From contig CADCXC010000009.1 of NCBI GenBank assembly GCA_902806595.1, positions 2,480,001-2,544,000 on the forward strand: DNA of 64,000 nt, in the 5' to 3' direction. Numbering within the stretch: the first letter of the stretch is position 1; the number at the start of each line of letters is the position of its first letter. This DNA is from Pyrenopolyporus hunteri (taxonomy: Eukaryota > Ascomycota > Sordariomycetes > Xylariales > Hypoxylaceae). A model generated the notes under the pieces. The model saw only the letters and a list, made by a program, of their open reading frames with translations. It was not told the origin of the DNA and did not search any database. Below, piece by piece: positions 1 through 13,177 of this stretch. The position numbers were made by a program, and so were the translations under genes.

Positions 1-9
1 AAATATACA

Positions 10-2799
10 ATGGCAGAAGTAAAGCAGGGAAGTCCACCTGTATCCCAGGGCCCGGCAACCCCCTTAGACCGGTCTTCGTGGTGGGCTAGACTCCAACAGC
101 GATTCCCCATCCTACAGAAGAAAAGGGGCGTCGCACTTCTCATCGGTCTCTTAATCCTACCTTTATTTGGTCTGCTGGGTCTTCTCGCTCTACGAAATCG
201 AGATGGCGGTAGTGGCGATAGAGGACCTGGCGCAGCTAGCGGCCAGGAACTGGTGACGGATGACACCTTTTTCTACGGCCAGTCTGAGGCTTTCTACCCC
301 TCTCGTGAGTATATACAGTAATTATCGGATATTTCAGGTCTCGAAGGAGTATCTAACATGTATGGCTACTAGCGGCTATGACGGGAGTTGGAGCGTGGGC
401 TATCGCCTACAATAAATCAATCGAATTCGTTAGACAACTCACGATCGAGGAGAAGGTATTTCGACTCATGTACGACCCACTGAGCAAAATTAATTTATTA
501 TGATTAAATAGGTGTCTCTCGCGTCAGGTCTCTCCTCGTCGACGGGTAGCTCAGGGACAGTAAATGGGTGTTCTGGCAACATTGGTGCCATCCCCCGCCT
601 CAACTTCTCGGGGTTCTGTCTAAACGATGCCGGGCAGGGCGTCAGAGCTACCGACTTCGTCAGCGGTTTCCCGAGCGGTATCCACGTTGCTGCCAGCTGG
701 AACAAGCGCCTAGCCCGGGACCGTGCGGAGAGTATGGGCCTGGAGTTCAAGGTCAAGGGGGTGAACATCCATCTTGGACCGGTCGTCGGGCCTCTTGGAC
801 GAGTGGTACGGGGCGGTCGTAACTGGGAGGGCTTTTCTCCCGATCCCTATCTCACCGGTGCTCTGGTGTCGGAAACGGTGGCGGGCATCCAATCCCAGGG
901 GGTCATGACAAGCACGAAGGTATGCTCATCTGGCTCTGCCGGTTGGTCCTAGCTCATCAGGCCTACAGCATTTTATTGGCAACGAACAAGAGACGAATCG
1001 ACAGCCCACTGGCGATGTCGAAGCCGTCTCATCGAACATCGACGACAAGACTATGCACGAACTCTACTTATGGTAACGTTATCTTTTTGGATATAGTGAT
1101 GCGTAATGACGGCAATTAACTTAGTTCCAGGCCGTTCCAGGACGCGGTCAAGGCGGGAACTGCGAACATAATGTGCTCATACAATCGAGTGAACAACTCG
1201 TACGCCTGCGCGAATAGTAAAACGCAGAACGGCCTCCTCAAGACGGAGCTGGGGTTCCAAGGAGCTATTACCTCAGATTGGGGTGCTTTGCACGCCGGTG
1301 TCGCATCCGCCGTGAGTGGAATGGACATGGTTATGCCAAACTCCAACCTCTGGGGAGAAAGGCTGGTGGAAGCAGTTAGGAACGGATCGGTTTCAGAGGA
1401 CCGCTTAGATGACATGGCGACGCGCATCATGGCTGGTTATTTCCAGTTGGGGCAAGACCAAGATTTTCCGGAGCCGGGCATCGGTATGCCCGCAGACCTA
1501 ACTAAGCCGCACGACATCGTCGACGCTAGGAATATCTCGTCTCAAAAGGTCCTCTTAGATGGTGCCGTCGAAGGTCACGTCTTGTTGAAGAACATCAAGA
1601 ACGCTCTTCCGCTCAAGAGGCCCAGAATGCTCTCAGTATTCGGCTACTCGGTGAAGAGTCCCGATCAATGGAATTATAAGTCGAACGGTGGTGTCGCCGC
1701 GTGGACCTTCGGAGGCGAATCGTCCTACCTCGGGCGCGATACGAGCGCCGGCTTCTCGGGGCAATACTATAATGAGTTCTCAGATATCGCCCCAAACGGC
1801 ACACTGTTCTCTGGCGGCGGCTCTGGGGCCGTGACACCTGCTTCAGTTAGTTCGCCATACGACGCTCTAAACGCTCGCGCTTTCGATGACCGCACGGCGG
1901 TATTCTGGGACTTCTTCAGCCCCGACCCGGATGTCTCGAGCGCTTCGGACGCTTGCCTCGTCATCGTCAACGCTTTCGCAAGCGAAGGATACGACCGCCC
2001 GAACCTGCGCGACGACTATACCGACGGCTTGATCCGGCACGTGGCAGACCGATGCAACAACACAATTGTCGTCTTCCACAATGCCGGGGTCCGGTTGGTA
2101 GATCAATGGATCGACCACCCGAACGTAACGGCCCTCGTGTTCGCGCACCTGCCGGGCGAGGCGTCCGGTCGCGCTCTTGTCTCCCTGTTATACGGAGAAT
2201 CAAATCCGTCGGGTAAACTACCGTACACAGTTGCTAGGAACGAGTCCGACTATGAGCATTTAGCAGGACCGGACCTCCCCGAGGGCCGGTTCCAGCGGTT
2301 CCCCCAGTCAAATTTCAGCGTGGAAGGCATCTATACCGACTACCGGCACTTCGACCTAAAGAACATCACGCCACGATACGAGTTCGGCTTCGGGCTGAGC
2401 TACACGACGTTCAACTACTCGAATCTGAAGATCGAAAAGCGCGACGTTAACACGGACAGATACCCGACCGGGGCAATCCGCGAGGGCGGGCAGGTTGACC
2501 TCTGGGGCGTCATAGCATCGGTCAGCGCGGACGTACAGAATGTGGGCGACGTGTACGGCGGAGAGGTCATGCAACTATACGTCGGGATCCCGAATGCGCC
2601 GGTACGGCAACTACGCGGTTTCGAAAAAGCATTCCTCAACGCGACAGAGTCGGTTACGGCTACATTCTTCCTCACAAGACGTGACCTTAGCGTCTGGGAT
2701 GTGGTCGCGCAAAAGTGGCTTCTCCAACCCGGCGAGTACCGTGTGTACGTCGGTGGGAGCAGCAGGGATTTGCCTCTGAGAGGCTCGTTGACGATTTAA
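10..2799 (+). CDS. GH3 beta-glucosidase, N-terminally membrane-anchored
   Basis: Glycoside hydrolase family 3 beta-glucosidase, expected to release glucose from cellobiose and other beta-glucosides outside the plasma membrane. Five exons join in frame to 852 residues: 10-304, 373-455, 512-919, 969-1072, 1131-2799, all with GT-AG introns of 49-68 nt. There is no cleavable signal. A hydrophobic segment at about residues 39-62 follows a basic stretch (QKKRG), which suggests a type II anchor with the enzyme outside. The family motif KHFIGNEQE lies at 262-270 and the nucleophile is the Asp of ITSDWG (about 346). The C-terminal GH3 and fibronectin-III-like domains are present (FGFGLSYTTF, LRGFEKAFL). 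Only nine bases precede the ATG, so an upstream exon cannot be excluded. Several N-glycosylation sequons fit extracellular exposure. Family assignment is firm; substrate is not determinable. Confidence 0.93.
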
Positions 2800-5004
2800 C
2801 GAAGAGAGGAAAAGAGCTATGGGTACGGCGGGGCACGGTGTATGGGACGGTCCAGAGGGTAGATGGCTTGATCTTGATGGCTTTAAGGCGATGACCGTGG
2901 AATTACCTCGTGCGAGAACCCTGAACCTGGTCTGTTTGACGGAAGATTTGCAACACCCTCACGTTGGAGTGGGATTGGCTACCTACCTAGTTAGCTAGAA
3001 CTCTACTCGTTAGGAGGTGCCTTAGCGGTTGGTGATGAGGTGGTAGGTGGTAAAGGTGAATAACGATTACGATAGCCTGTTTTGCTTTGGGCGCACGTAT
3101 AGATACCTAGGTATTGACCATGTATGTACCTACATAGGTAGGTAGGTAAGGTAGGTAGGTATATATTCGAAAAGTTCTTGAAGCAAGATTCTTCCCAACG
3201 GCTGAGGCTTCTTCGTTACTAAGGTGTCGCTAAGGACGCGATGGAATAGTTGTAGCACAAGAATGGCGCAGAATATAAGCGTAATCGCCTAATAACTAAC
3301 GATCGGCTTCAGGTAAACAACCTTAACGCCGATGAGCTTAAGCTAAGCGGCGGCGACTCGAGCTCCACAGAAACATGGAAATCAGCCGGGCCAGACCCGT
3401 TAGCGTAAGCCTCTTTTGCCCATCCTTTGGAGCCTCATTGGTGCATCGGGTCTTTTCCAGCAGTGACATCGCCATGGCCTTGGCCCTCTCCTTTCCTCAT
3501 CCCTTCACGCGCAGATAATGGCGAAAAGAGCCCACTCCCTACCCCCTTTCTGGCATGATATTGGCAGACGACGAATCGGAATTCGAAGGACAGTCTCATC
3601 GAGTTGCAACGGTAGAAAACGGTGGGGAGGAAGGTATATGGATAGGTTTTATTTTTTTTTCTTTAATTTTCCCTAAGCGAGAGGCGAATTCTTGATCGCG
3701 CGGATGACAGCTTCTAGCTTGGATCGGACCTTTTATTCCCCTTTAGAGTTGGGGTCTCTTTGTGCCGCCACAGGGCCAGGGCTCCATTCGTTCCGTATCG
3801 TTTTCTCCTCAGCCTCGCGTTGCTAGGTTAAGTAACCGTCTACGTAATCGCGGCTTTTTCCATACTAGCGAGCTGTGAGGTTATCCAAGTTACCGACCTA
3901 CCTAATATAAGTCTTCTACATATTAGCTCGTATATGTAAGTGAGGGATACGGTCGAGTGTGACAGCGTTGAGAGTCAGCCCTCGAGCATGTGTAGCTCGC
4001 TGACTTATACGTAAGCATTTATTACCATGTCCGGCCTACTCCCAACTGGCTGTCGTGACAGGCAATATAAGCTGCGACCGTTGCTTAACAATCCACACAT
4101 CCCTTAGAAGTCTGTGGGGTAGGAAGGTCAGGAGCCTCGGTATTGACACCTTCGAAGCTGGAGGCAGAAAGACTAGTGTGAAGACGCTACCAGACGGATC
4201 CAACCGGTTTTGCTGAATCGGCAACTCTTGGCGAGGGTGTCGTCTACTAATTATCGATACCTCTTGGAAATTCAAGATTCGGAGCGAACGATAAGGGGAG
4301 CACCAGCGTACAGAGGAGGACAGAGCAGAGCTTCTATTGCATACCACCCGACCTAATGTATCTCTCTCCCTTCTCGACTTTTCCTTATTCTCACGCTCCC
4401 CTCGCCCTCGTGCTACCACGGTATTTTTCGGCCAATCCCTGTACCGGCTTTCGTCCTGCTCAGCTCGACCTGTCGATCACCGATTAGCACGCCAGGGGCA
4501 AAATCAAACCAGCGTCGCGTCTCTATATACATAGCACTTGGACCAAGGCGCATAGCTAAAAACGGCGAGAGATTTTTCCGTTTAGTAACGCCTAGGCAGC
4601 TATCGAAAGGGAATAAGCGACTCCCTCGAGAAGAAACAAACAAAAAACAAAAGCTTTTTTTCCGCGGAAGAAACCATTGGCGTCGAGGTGACTCGGGCCA
4701 TCGAGATTACATCATTGGTCTGTAAGGCTGCAACTTGTCTAAGACACGACTTAGACCATCGACACCATTAGTCAAGCCGCACCTTGGGAAATGCTAACTC
4801 CGGCCCCTGGTGTTAGTAGTAGCAGCAGAGGCAGAAGCAAAAGCAGCAGCAGCAGCTAGTCACTTACCTAGGTACCTAGTTAGAGAGAGAGAGAGACTCT
4901 CCTACGAGCTCGTCCCGTCCCAATTCGGCCCGGGTACTTCCCCCAAGAGAGATCTACCAAATGCGCAGGGTGCCTCGCCTAGGCACTACAGACGTCCGCG
5001 CGAC
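2800..5004. other. Intergenic region with repeat cluster and probable TF 5' leader
   Basis: No supported gene. The only long open frame (4036-4419, minus) has no recognisable content and no neighbouring exons. An ACCTAGGT/AGGTAGGT cluster lies at 3103-3164. Near the right end is CTAGGTACCTAG followed by a GA run (about 4866-4897). It lies in a frame open into the downstream regulator but without an upstream ATG, so it is probably 5' leader. Confidence 0.6.
3103..3164. repeat. ACCTAGGT/AGGTAGGT cluster
   Basis: Tetranucleotide-based tract of TACCTAGG and GGTAGGTA units, partly palindromic (CCTAGG). It is the first member of a family scattered through the intergenic DNA of the window. Confidence 0.8.
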
Positions 5005-7498
5005 ATGCCGACGACACAGGTTTCCAATGGCCTCTCCCCGCTGTCCGAGACGACGCCGGACTCGTCCCCCGGCCCCTCACCGAAGCGGCACTGCCTCCAA
5101 GGACCGCCCCCTTACGGCGCCGTAGAAGCCGCGCCTATAGGGGGCCTGGCCGCCCGCGCGTGCGAGAAATGTCGCGCGTCGAAACGCAAGTGTGATAAGA
5201 AGCTGCCGTTCTGCGATAGGTGTAAGAGGTACGGTTTATTTCTCCCGTCGAGTCTTTTAGCCTACGAAAAAAGTTGACTCGGGGGATTATAAGTGCCCCT
5301 CTCCCCCCCTTCGAGGTAGTCCAGTCCGCTAGACAATGCTATGCTTATATCCCCCTTCGACGCATTGATATTCCCCGTTGCAATAATAACACCGACGGAA
5401 ACTAACCGCCCACCACAGGCTCAACGCGAAATGCCACTACGTCCAAGACCTGTCGAACAACGTGATCCCGGCGGGCGCGCAGTTCGTGATCTTGCAGCCG
5501 CACGCGTACCCCCACCCGCGGTCACTCGCGCACGACGCCCTGTTCCGCGCCCCCGAGCCCCTGGACGGCATCTCCGCCTCCCAGATCCTGAGCCTGGTGT
5601 CCGCTGGCCCCGGCCCCGGAGCCCCGGGCTTCCCGCCCGCGGCCGCAACCGTCGACTGGCGCGCCGCTGTGAACGCGTACTTCCTCTGCGTCCACTCGTG
5701 GTTCGCCGTCGTGCATCCGACGCTGTTCGAGCGCCAGGTCGCTGCCCTCGTGGGTCTGTTAGAATCGCCGCCGCCGCCTTCGGAGACCGTGGGGTCGTTG
5801 GCGAATGCGAGTTTGAATTTGAATGCGAATTTGAACGGACATGGGAATGTGAACGTCGATATCAACGCAGGCGCAAACGGAATAACAAACGCAAACGGGC
5901 ACGTCGACTACTCCCTAGCGCCGCCTAATCCCAACCCTATTGCCAACACCGATCCGAGTCTTAATCATAATGCAAACGCAAACGCGAACGCGAACGTATC
6001 CCACGCAGACGACTGGCGCGCGAAGTGCGTGGCCCTGCTAATCGTAGCCATGTACCTGAACACGCGGATGCGCGTGACGGACGCGGGCCCGCAGCCCATC
6101 ATCGACGAGGTGTACCGGACGGCGAAGCGGGTGCTCGCGTGGCTGCTGCTATCGAGCGTGGGCGACCCGGAGCCCGGCGTGGAGCTGGTGCAGGCCGGCA
6201 CGCTGATCGCGCTGTACGAGTATGGGCATGGCCATGCTGTTACGGCATACCGTACCCTGAGCCAGGTAGTGGTTACGGCGAGGATTATGGGTGTTAAGCC
6301 CGGGCAGTTGGCGGATGGGAATGGGAGTGGGAGTGGGGGCGGTGATACGGTGATGTTGAGTGTGGAGGAGGAGCAGACGGGGTGCTTATGGTGGGCTATG
6401 TTTATTCTTGAGCAGTGAGTATGCCTTTACGAGTTACGATGTTCGTTTTGTTATAGAGTCGAATTGGGTTGTTTAGTGGATTACGAAGGGGGAAAATGGA
6501 GAAGATGGTGTTCTGCTTTATACACCCCCTATTCGCGTTTTTCACTTATTCTTACGTATAATACCTACCCCCTTAGTAACGTATACTGACGAGAAACGCA
6601 TAGATTCATCCACCAAGACGAAGAAGCCAAAAACCTACCCTTCCTCCTCGAGAGTCCCACGCGGAACACCCTCCTCCCGGAATCGCCGCCCATGACGCCC
6701 CCGCCGAGCTCGACCGGCACCGGGTTCCCCGCGTCGCCGCCGCACCCCCATCTGACGGCGCCGCGGCGGCTGAGCGCGGACGTGCTGGTCGGGACGGAGA
6801 AGTTCGGGGGCTTCCAGCTGTCGGCCAAGACGGCGTGCCTGTTCCACCGCGCGATCCGCATCGACAAGGAGCGCGACGAGCGGCCGGGGAAGATGCCGCT
6901 GGTCGCGTCGTACGCGGAGCTCGACCGCGAGATCCGTGAGACCACGCTCACGCTGCTGGGAGAGACGCTGGATTGGGAGTCGACGCTCGATTGTTTTGCT
7001 ATGCTGGTTAGGTGAGTTTGTTCTCTTTTTGCTTTGCCCCTATTACGAATAACATCTTACCGAAACATATTTATATTTATATATAACGTTGTTACATCTT
7101 TAATAATACTCGAATTACTGACCCGAGACTTTTACTATAGTGCCCTCTTCACGCTCTACCTCCCCTACCTCCCGATCCTCGAGCACAGCCTAGGCGCCAA
7201 CTCGCCCCAGGCACTGCTCGCCTCGAGCGAGGAGGTATCCACGGCGCTGGCGGCGCTGCGCTTCGCGTGCAAGATGTCGACGGATATCTCGTGCAAGCTG
7301 AACGCGGACTTCGAGGCCGCGCCGCGGTCGCCGGCCCTGCTGTGTGCCCCCGCCGGCGCCACCTGCTACCACGTCATCACCGCGTACGCCAGCCTCCGCC
7401 GCATCTTCCCCGAGGAGAGCGGCGAGTGCGAGGCGAATATCGCGGAGAAGTTCGAGAGCTTGCAGTTGTTTAGTTATCGGTGGGGGATTGCTGGTTAG
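5005..7498 (+). CDS. Zn2Cys6 transcription factor with Asn/Ala-rich insert
   Basis: Fungal binuclear zinc-cluster regulator, nuclear, target genes unknown. Four exons give 661 residues in frame: 5005-5228, 5419-6414, 6604-7011, 7141-7498. The six zinc ligands are Cys53, 56, 63, 70, 73 and 80 (CEKCRASKRKC then FCDRC then KC); the first intron splits the finger between the fifth and sixth Cys. The middle carries the fungal transcription-factor homology region (for example ALLIVAMYLNTRMRV and GCLWWAMFILEQ). A low-complexity stretch rich in Asn, Ala, Leu and Gly is encoded at about 5800-6000. The start is the first in-frame ATG before the finger; the frame is open further upstream but has no ATG and runs through a repeat. 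An alternative end, splicing at 7494 into a stop near 7605, would change only the last residues. Confidence 0.88.
5800..6000 (+). repeat. Coding low-complexity tract (Asn/Ala-rich)
   Basis: Imperfect repeats of AAYGCRAAY-type hexamers inside exon 2 of the Zn2Cys6 gene. They encode alternating Asn with Ala, Leu or Gly, ending in a short NANANANA run. Likely length-variable between strains. Confidence 0.75.
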
Positions 7499-9190
7499 TT
7501 ATTCCTTTACTTTTTCTTCTCTTTTCTCTTTTATTTTTTTTGGGGGTTTCTTGAAGCGGTTCTTTTTTGTTACTTTTCAATGGACTTAATGATTTTAGGA
7601 CTTGGATGAGTATTGATGGGTGTTTCTATGCTTTCCATCTCTTCCCACTCCTTAAGAGCAAACCAGATACGTAAAGAGGGCATTTTACTGATCACTGCTT
7701 TAGAAACGATGATGAGCCGGCTCGAGAAGAAGCTCAGCCTCGACCGAAATCAGTATTTGCAAAACTCGCGACTGACGCCGCCATCGCATGCCTCATGCCT
7801 CAACTTTGGCCGGCGGTGACACTTGGCCCTTCCATAAGAAGTTAAAAAAACGTGTATATCTTCATGGGGCTAGGTGGTTTCGAAGAGGTGTCACGATCGG
7901 GCTTAATAATTACGCTCGTGTACTATTATAATGGTATATATGTATACGCATTTTCAGGTTCGGGGAACTGGATAGGGAAACGGGTAATATTCGTCTTGCA
8001 ATGGTGTTATTAATATGATAAGCTCGGTAGGAAAAGGGGTCGGACGGGTGGGAGGGCTCGCTTTCTTCCTCTGTCAAGATCTACAGGATTAACTTGGTGT
8101 TTGAAAATGGGGTTTATTCACGCATTTGATGGAGTATAATAATGGAACATGAATGCTATGTATTAGGTCTCTTATACCGCTGTCTTAATGGCGAAACCGG
8201 TGAGGAGTTGGACTATATAGGGAGATGGATTTCAAAGGAAATATGTATTATGTACGAGCAATCGGAGAAAAACACGATGAAGCTCCCTTTGATTTTGTAA
8301 CCCTCATTTTACACAAGCCCACGCCTTTCAGGCTCCGAACCCTAACTACGATAACCACATTGGGGTACCTGAGTTGGATACTGAAGCCACATTCACCCCT
8401 ATTCCCGCCGTGTATATCCATCCAGCCGTCTGCCTGGCGTCCGGTCATCTGGTTGCTAGATCCTATACATGCCACCTCCTTTGAGCCCCTGAATAATTGA
8501 CTCCCACTTCTTAAGTAGGTGTTCATATAGAAAGCTACTTGGCGCGTGGTGCTAGGTCGTTGCTATATATCTTCAGTTTTACACGTGCTGTCATATAAAT
8601 ATTTACCTCTTGACCTTCTTTCACGCGTAGAGGAAAAGATTACCTTCGTGGACGATAGCAAAATTGAGTACATTACGAAGGCAAGTCGCAACAACAATAT
8701 GATACTCTCGGCCCTAGAGACGTATACCTACCTACACGCTATACAATTTTTATTCTTATTCAACTAGGTAAGTACAAGCTCATATATAGATACACACGCA
8801 ACGGCATTGAGCGGCTGCCTAGTTGCTGCTTTTGAGAAACCAAACTCCTCATAGGCTTGCGAACCCTAATCTATGGATGGTATCGTGGCGTCTCGAAATA
8901 AGACCTAAAGCGCGGTATTGATAAACACGTGGGCCCCTTGGGAAGCGAGGTTCTAGCACCCCGGCCGAGCCTCCCGATAACAATCTCTAAGTAGTGTTTT
9001 TTTTCCTCCTCCAGGACCTCACTAAAATGAGGCGCGGGTATATGCGAATGGCGTGTAATCTCGTATATGCGAGGAGATACGCCCATTCCTTTCTAATAAA
9101 ACGCCTCACGGAGTACTACAAAATACTTAAATGTCAGACAGACCCTGACGGGGGTTAAGATAATTTGATAGTAGGGTTAGTAGGATTTCG
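7499..9190. other. Intergenic, no supported gene
   Basis: Short open frames only (for example 7613-7819, 8225-8500, 8546-8767), none with family features or linkable exons. It separates a plus-strand gene from a minus-strand gene, so it should hold two 3' regions. Confidence 0.55.
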
Positions 9191-10768
9191 TCACAGCCCG
9201 TTGCTGCCCGCTACGAGTACGAGCAGCATGCCGTTCAGGGTGCACACGGCTATGAAAGCGACCCAGACGGTAAGGGTATATAGGAGACCAACGGGATAGT
9301 GGCGGTATAACATAGCGCCTAGGCCCATGGAGGCGCAGAATAGACTCGTGACGGATCCGATGGTGACGCCGGCGTCGACCTCGAGCCGCATCTTATGCCG
9401 GCCCGTTGCGATCAAGACCCCGGAGATGATCAAGAGGATAAATGCAGCAACGAAGGAAAACACGACCGTTCGTGTCAAGACCCTATCGCGGTATAGTGTC
9501 ACCTGGTGCTCGTGGTTCTCCTCCGTAGCCGGCAAAGCCGCGTAACGCGACCCCTTCTTGCGACCGACGCTAGAATTTAGAGAGGAGGCGTACTCGTCCT
9601 CGGTCGCCTCGTTATCGGTCGTATGAGCGGTCGAGTGACGAGTGCTAAAGTAGTCGGTGGGCGAGTGGCTGCTGAGAAGTGACTGCGCCTCGGGCGAAGG
9701 GGGATGCGGTGCGGGTGTTGCGCGGGTTGTCTTCAGCCAGCGTCGAGCTTTATCCACCGGGACGGTAAACATCTTTTTGATATAGACGAAGCCTGGGAAG
9801 TCCAGGCTGGCGTTCGGGTCGATGTAGAGTGCGTAACCCCTTTCCTCATCGTTGTCACCTAGCTCGCTGCCGTGGTCGTACTCGTTCCAATACGTCATCG
9901 ACGACCCGCCGGGCGTGCTTGCGGATGCGGGTCTCGGTAGTTGGGTCTGCGACGACCGGCGACTCTCGGCACGTTGTTTGGATTCTGTCTTTACTCTCTG
10001 GCATTCGACTTGGAGAGATTCTATGTCGGGGGCGGCAGCCTCCAGGGTCGCGAGGAGTTCTCGGTGCTGCAGTCGTAGGGGGTGAAAATCGCGTCTTGTG
10101 AAACTCTTGGGGGAGCTGAGGACGTTCTCCTTGAAGCGGCTACTTAACGTCGTGGAGCCGGTCCATTTCTATACGTCCGTCAGAGATTATGTTGTGGCCG
10201 TGCGTAGGTTTTCCTCCCGCAGTAGCATGAGAGTTAGATGCGAACACGTACCCTGTATTTCTTAAGTATCTTGCGGAACGCGATGACCTGAGCGTTAACG
10301 AACCGGCTCAGGGCCCTGATATCCTCGTCGCATTCGTCAACCTGTAACGCGTACTTGGCGAGCCGTCGGTATCGCTTGGGGGACACTTCGCCGGCGTTGT
10401 TACATCGTACTATGAGTTGGCGTATCGAGTCGGAGAGGTGAGCTGGAGAGTTGACTGTTAGTGGAACGTAGTCGCTTAATTGAGTTTTGATTGAGTTGCG
10501 GCGGTGAAAGCATACATAGGCGCCTCGAGATCTCGTCGGCTTTGCTCGTAACGAAGAGCCCGACACGGTTGTGTTGATTGGAGAGCTCGAGGTAGAAGGC
10601 GTCCTCGAACTTCTTAAGAGCGTGGTCCTGTTGGCCGGGGATAGCGATGGCGGTGGCTTGGTCTTTGGTAGTATGGACTTTGATCTGGTGTTTCAGCGAA
10701 TTGTAGTCGATGTTATGCAGACTCCAGCTCGGGACCGACTCTTGTTCGAAGTGCTCGCCGTATTTCAT
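9191..10768 (-). CDS. SPX-domain protein with three C-terminal membrane spans (Vtc5-like)
   Basis: SPX domains sense inositol pyrophosphates in phosphate homeostasis. SPX plus a terminal three-helix membrane domain is the layout of vacuolar polyphosphate-synthesis accessory subunits such as yeast Vtc5. Three exons (10516-10768, 10252-10442, 9191-10168) join in frame to 473 residues. The SPX domain covers about residues 1-190: MKYGEHF start, YNSLKHQIK, and the basic cluster KILKKYRKWTG that spans the second intron and matches the inositol-phosphate-binding lysines of the family. A Ser/Thr/Pro-rich linker follows, then three hydrophobic helices in the last 100 residues (VVFSFVAAFILLIISGVLIA, a Gly/Ser-rich second, and a third ending LLVLVAGSNGL). 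No VTC catalytic core is present, so a regulatory role is inferred. It is much shorter than yeast Vtc5. Confidence 0.85.
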
Positions 10769-10990
10769 CGTTGCGTTCTCAACCCGGACGTGCCGCGGCG
10801 GTCAGATAACCGTCGAAGCTTGTCTCTCGTCGCTGGGAATGAGACCGAACCTTCCACCTGCCTACCACCTATATATAATACGAATTGGGCGTATTCGTAT
10901 GAGATATGCAGGAGGTAGAAGCTGGGTAGGCCGAGGTTATGAAGCAGAAGTCGATCTTTGTTTGCTTCGGAAACGGCAAGCAGCTGATAA

Positions 10991-11082
10991 GAATGGATAA
11001 CGAATAATGGATAATGGATTATGGATAATGGATTATGGATTATGGACAAGAATGGATAAGAATGGACAAGTATGGATACGAA
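10991..11082. repeat. Degenerate ATGGATAA/ATGGATTA tandem array
   Basis: About ten imperfect copies of a 7-11 bp unit built on ATGGAT (ATGGATAATGG, ATGGATTATGG, AAGAATGGAT), just upstream of the SPX gene start. Confidence 0.8.
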
Positions 11083-11230
11083 TATTTAGATGACGGGGGT
11101 TTTGGAAACGTTCTGGGCCTTTGAATTGGCTTAGGCCGTCGTGGATTCCATGCGCAATGCCTGTTATGACGTTATGAGTTTCGGCGGGTAGGCTCGAGTC
11201 GGTCTTTCTAGCTCCTGGTAGCCCTTGTTT

Positions 11231-11270
11231 GCTCTTGGTCACTCTTGGTCACTCTTGGTTGCTCTTGGTG
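11231..11270. repeat. 10-bp tandem repeat, four units
   Basis: Four successive units of the form RCTCTTGGTY, with substitutions only at the first and last positions. Confidence 0.85.
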
Positions 11271-11536
11271 TTACCTGCCCTTGTAAGTATATGTAATATG
11301 CCCGTACTTTAAACGCGAATTGTATGTATCAATACGAGGTCCGCAGGATTCCGACGAAAAGCCAAAAGCTCGGGTTTAATAAAACGAGGTGGTAGGTAAG
11401 GAGGGAGATATATTCTTTCTTAACGACAGAGCAGAACTCGGGTATCAACAACGGACAGCGAATATAATACTAATCGACCCTCTTTAGTTCCCGAGAGAAG
11501 TCACAGGATCAATTGGATGATAATAGGCTTATACGT

Positions 11537-11572
11537 AGCAGAGATAGCAGAGATAGCAGAGATAGCAGAGAC
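11537..11572. repeat. 9-bp tandem repeat, four units
   Basis: AGCAGAGAT repeated three times, then AGCAGAGAC. A perfect array apart from the last base. Confidence 0.9.
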
Positions 11573-13177
11573 AAGTGGCAGAGTGGATATACATATAGAA
11601 AAGTCAAGTGTGGGTAAGGAGGATGGAAGACCCTTGAAGTGAGAGAGTGAAGGTGGTGTCCTTATCTAAACAATGCATAGTTGCCGGACGGTGCAGTTCT
11701 TATTCCTGCTTGGCGGGGGGTGGCTAGACACGAGAAGCCGGCTAGAATATATATATGTATCGTGAGCGTCTCGAGGTTGTTACTTTCAAATACTCGAGAA
11801 TCTCCCAATTCGACTTAGGTATTAGTTACCTCCTACCTGTATGTATGTAACTACAGAATAGCGAGACGCGCATTGCCTAGGTGGGTACATGGTATGTATG
11901 TAGGTACCAGGCATTGTATACACTTAGTTTCTAGCGCTAGCGAGCCTAGTGGTGGTAGTAAGGTAACGGCGGAAATAGCAGCGGTCCCGGCCCCTGCGCT
12001 GATTCCCATGCCACACGCTAGGCCCTACCATTGGCCGTCTTTAGTCAACTCCACTTGCCATGATCGTCCCCACCGGCGCGCATTACACATACATGGCGAT
12101 ACCTATGCAACAAAACGATCGAGAGCGATAGAATTCAGGCTCCCTCTTGGCGTTGTCATAGTTGTACGGGTTGGGTTGTCAAAAATTTTTATTGCTGCTT
12201 CTTTGTTCTTCATTATATTGAGGTATTAAAAGTAGGCCAATGGATGCTCGACGTATGCAGTAGAGAATTCATCATAACATTCGATTCATCTGAGATCGAG
12301 ACGTGCGGGCATCCGTGTAAGTACTTCCGCTTCGCATTGCAACAGTTACCTTGGGTACACTTACCCGTATCGAGAACACAGCGAATGTTGTAGAAACGGT
12401 GTAAGTTGGTTGGCTAATCGAAGAAAGACCCTTGATTTCACTCGGACGGGTCGCACTTGTTCTAATTGGACTATAGTATAGCAACGGGCAGCTACCCTAG
12501 GATGCTGCATCATTACCTAACAGCCGGATCCGCAGGTAATTGGGGGAAGAGGCTGGAGGCAATCGCGTTCGTTAGTATGCGTCGTCCTAGTACATGCCGC
12601 ATACCAAGGTACCTAGCAGGCCTAGGTAGGTAGTGGAAGGTATAGTCGTATTGCGCGTAAGCCGTTTCCCTGTACACGATAGCGACCCATTTAATGAGAT
12701 AAAACTTGCAGCGAAATCAGAGATCCCCGGGCCTTTCTCTCATCTTCAACTTCTTTGCCAATCATATGCCGTATATCAACCACGTGTGCTCTCACCGCTC
12801 TCTAACAGGTCTGAGACCATTGCAACTCTCGCCCTCGATGCCTTCATTTTGTTCAATGCCTACTACCTATGGCCCCCCTTCCTCTCCGATTACGTTCCCC
12901 AACTTCATATTTGTTCTATTACATTCCTCCCATGTACTAGGCAGTAGGTCATGCGACCTATTACCTTTTTGCCTCCAGCCTGCGTCGAATGGGGTTCGGT
13001 TCCAATCGACTTGAGCGAATGGGGTACGTCCGTAACGGCTGCGTTGTAACGATACGAGCTGCGGGCTTCTGCTATCCGGGAACACTGACATTACGAATCT
13101 GGTACATGGGGAGCCCTGACATCCAGAACGCCCTACATACTATGTAGTACGTTAGGCAGGGTCTACCGTGCTTTTTT

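Noticed and set aside
4036..4419. 127-codon minus-strand ORF in the first intergenic region
   Set aside because: No motif, not continued by splicing, and composition not coding-like.
4810..5004. N-terminal extension of the first zinc-cluster protein
   Set aside because: The frame is open but starts at a non-ATG codon and runs through an ACCTAGGTACC repeat and a GA tract.
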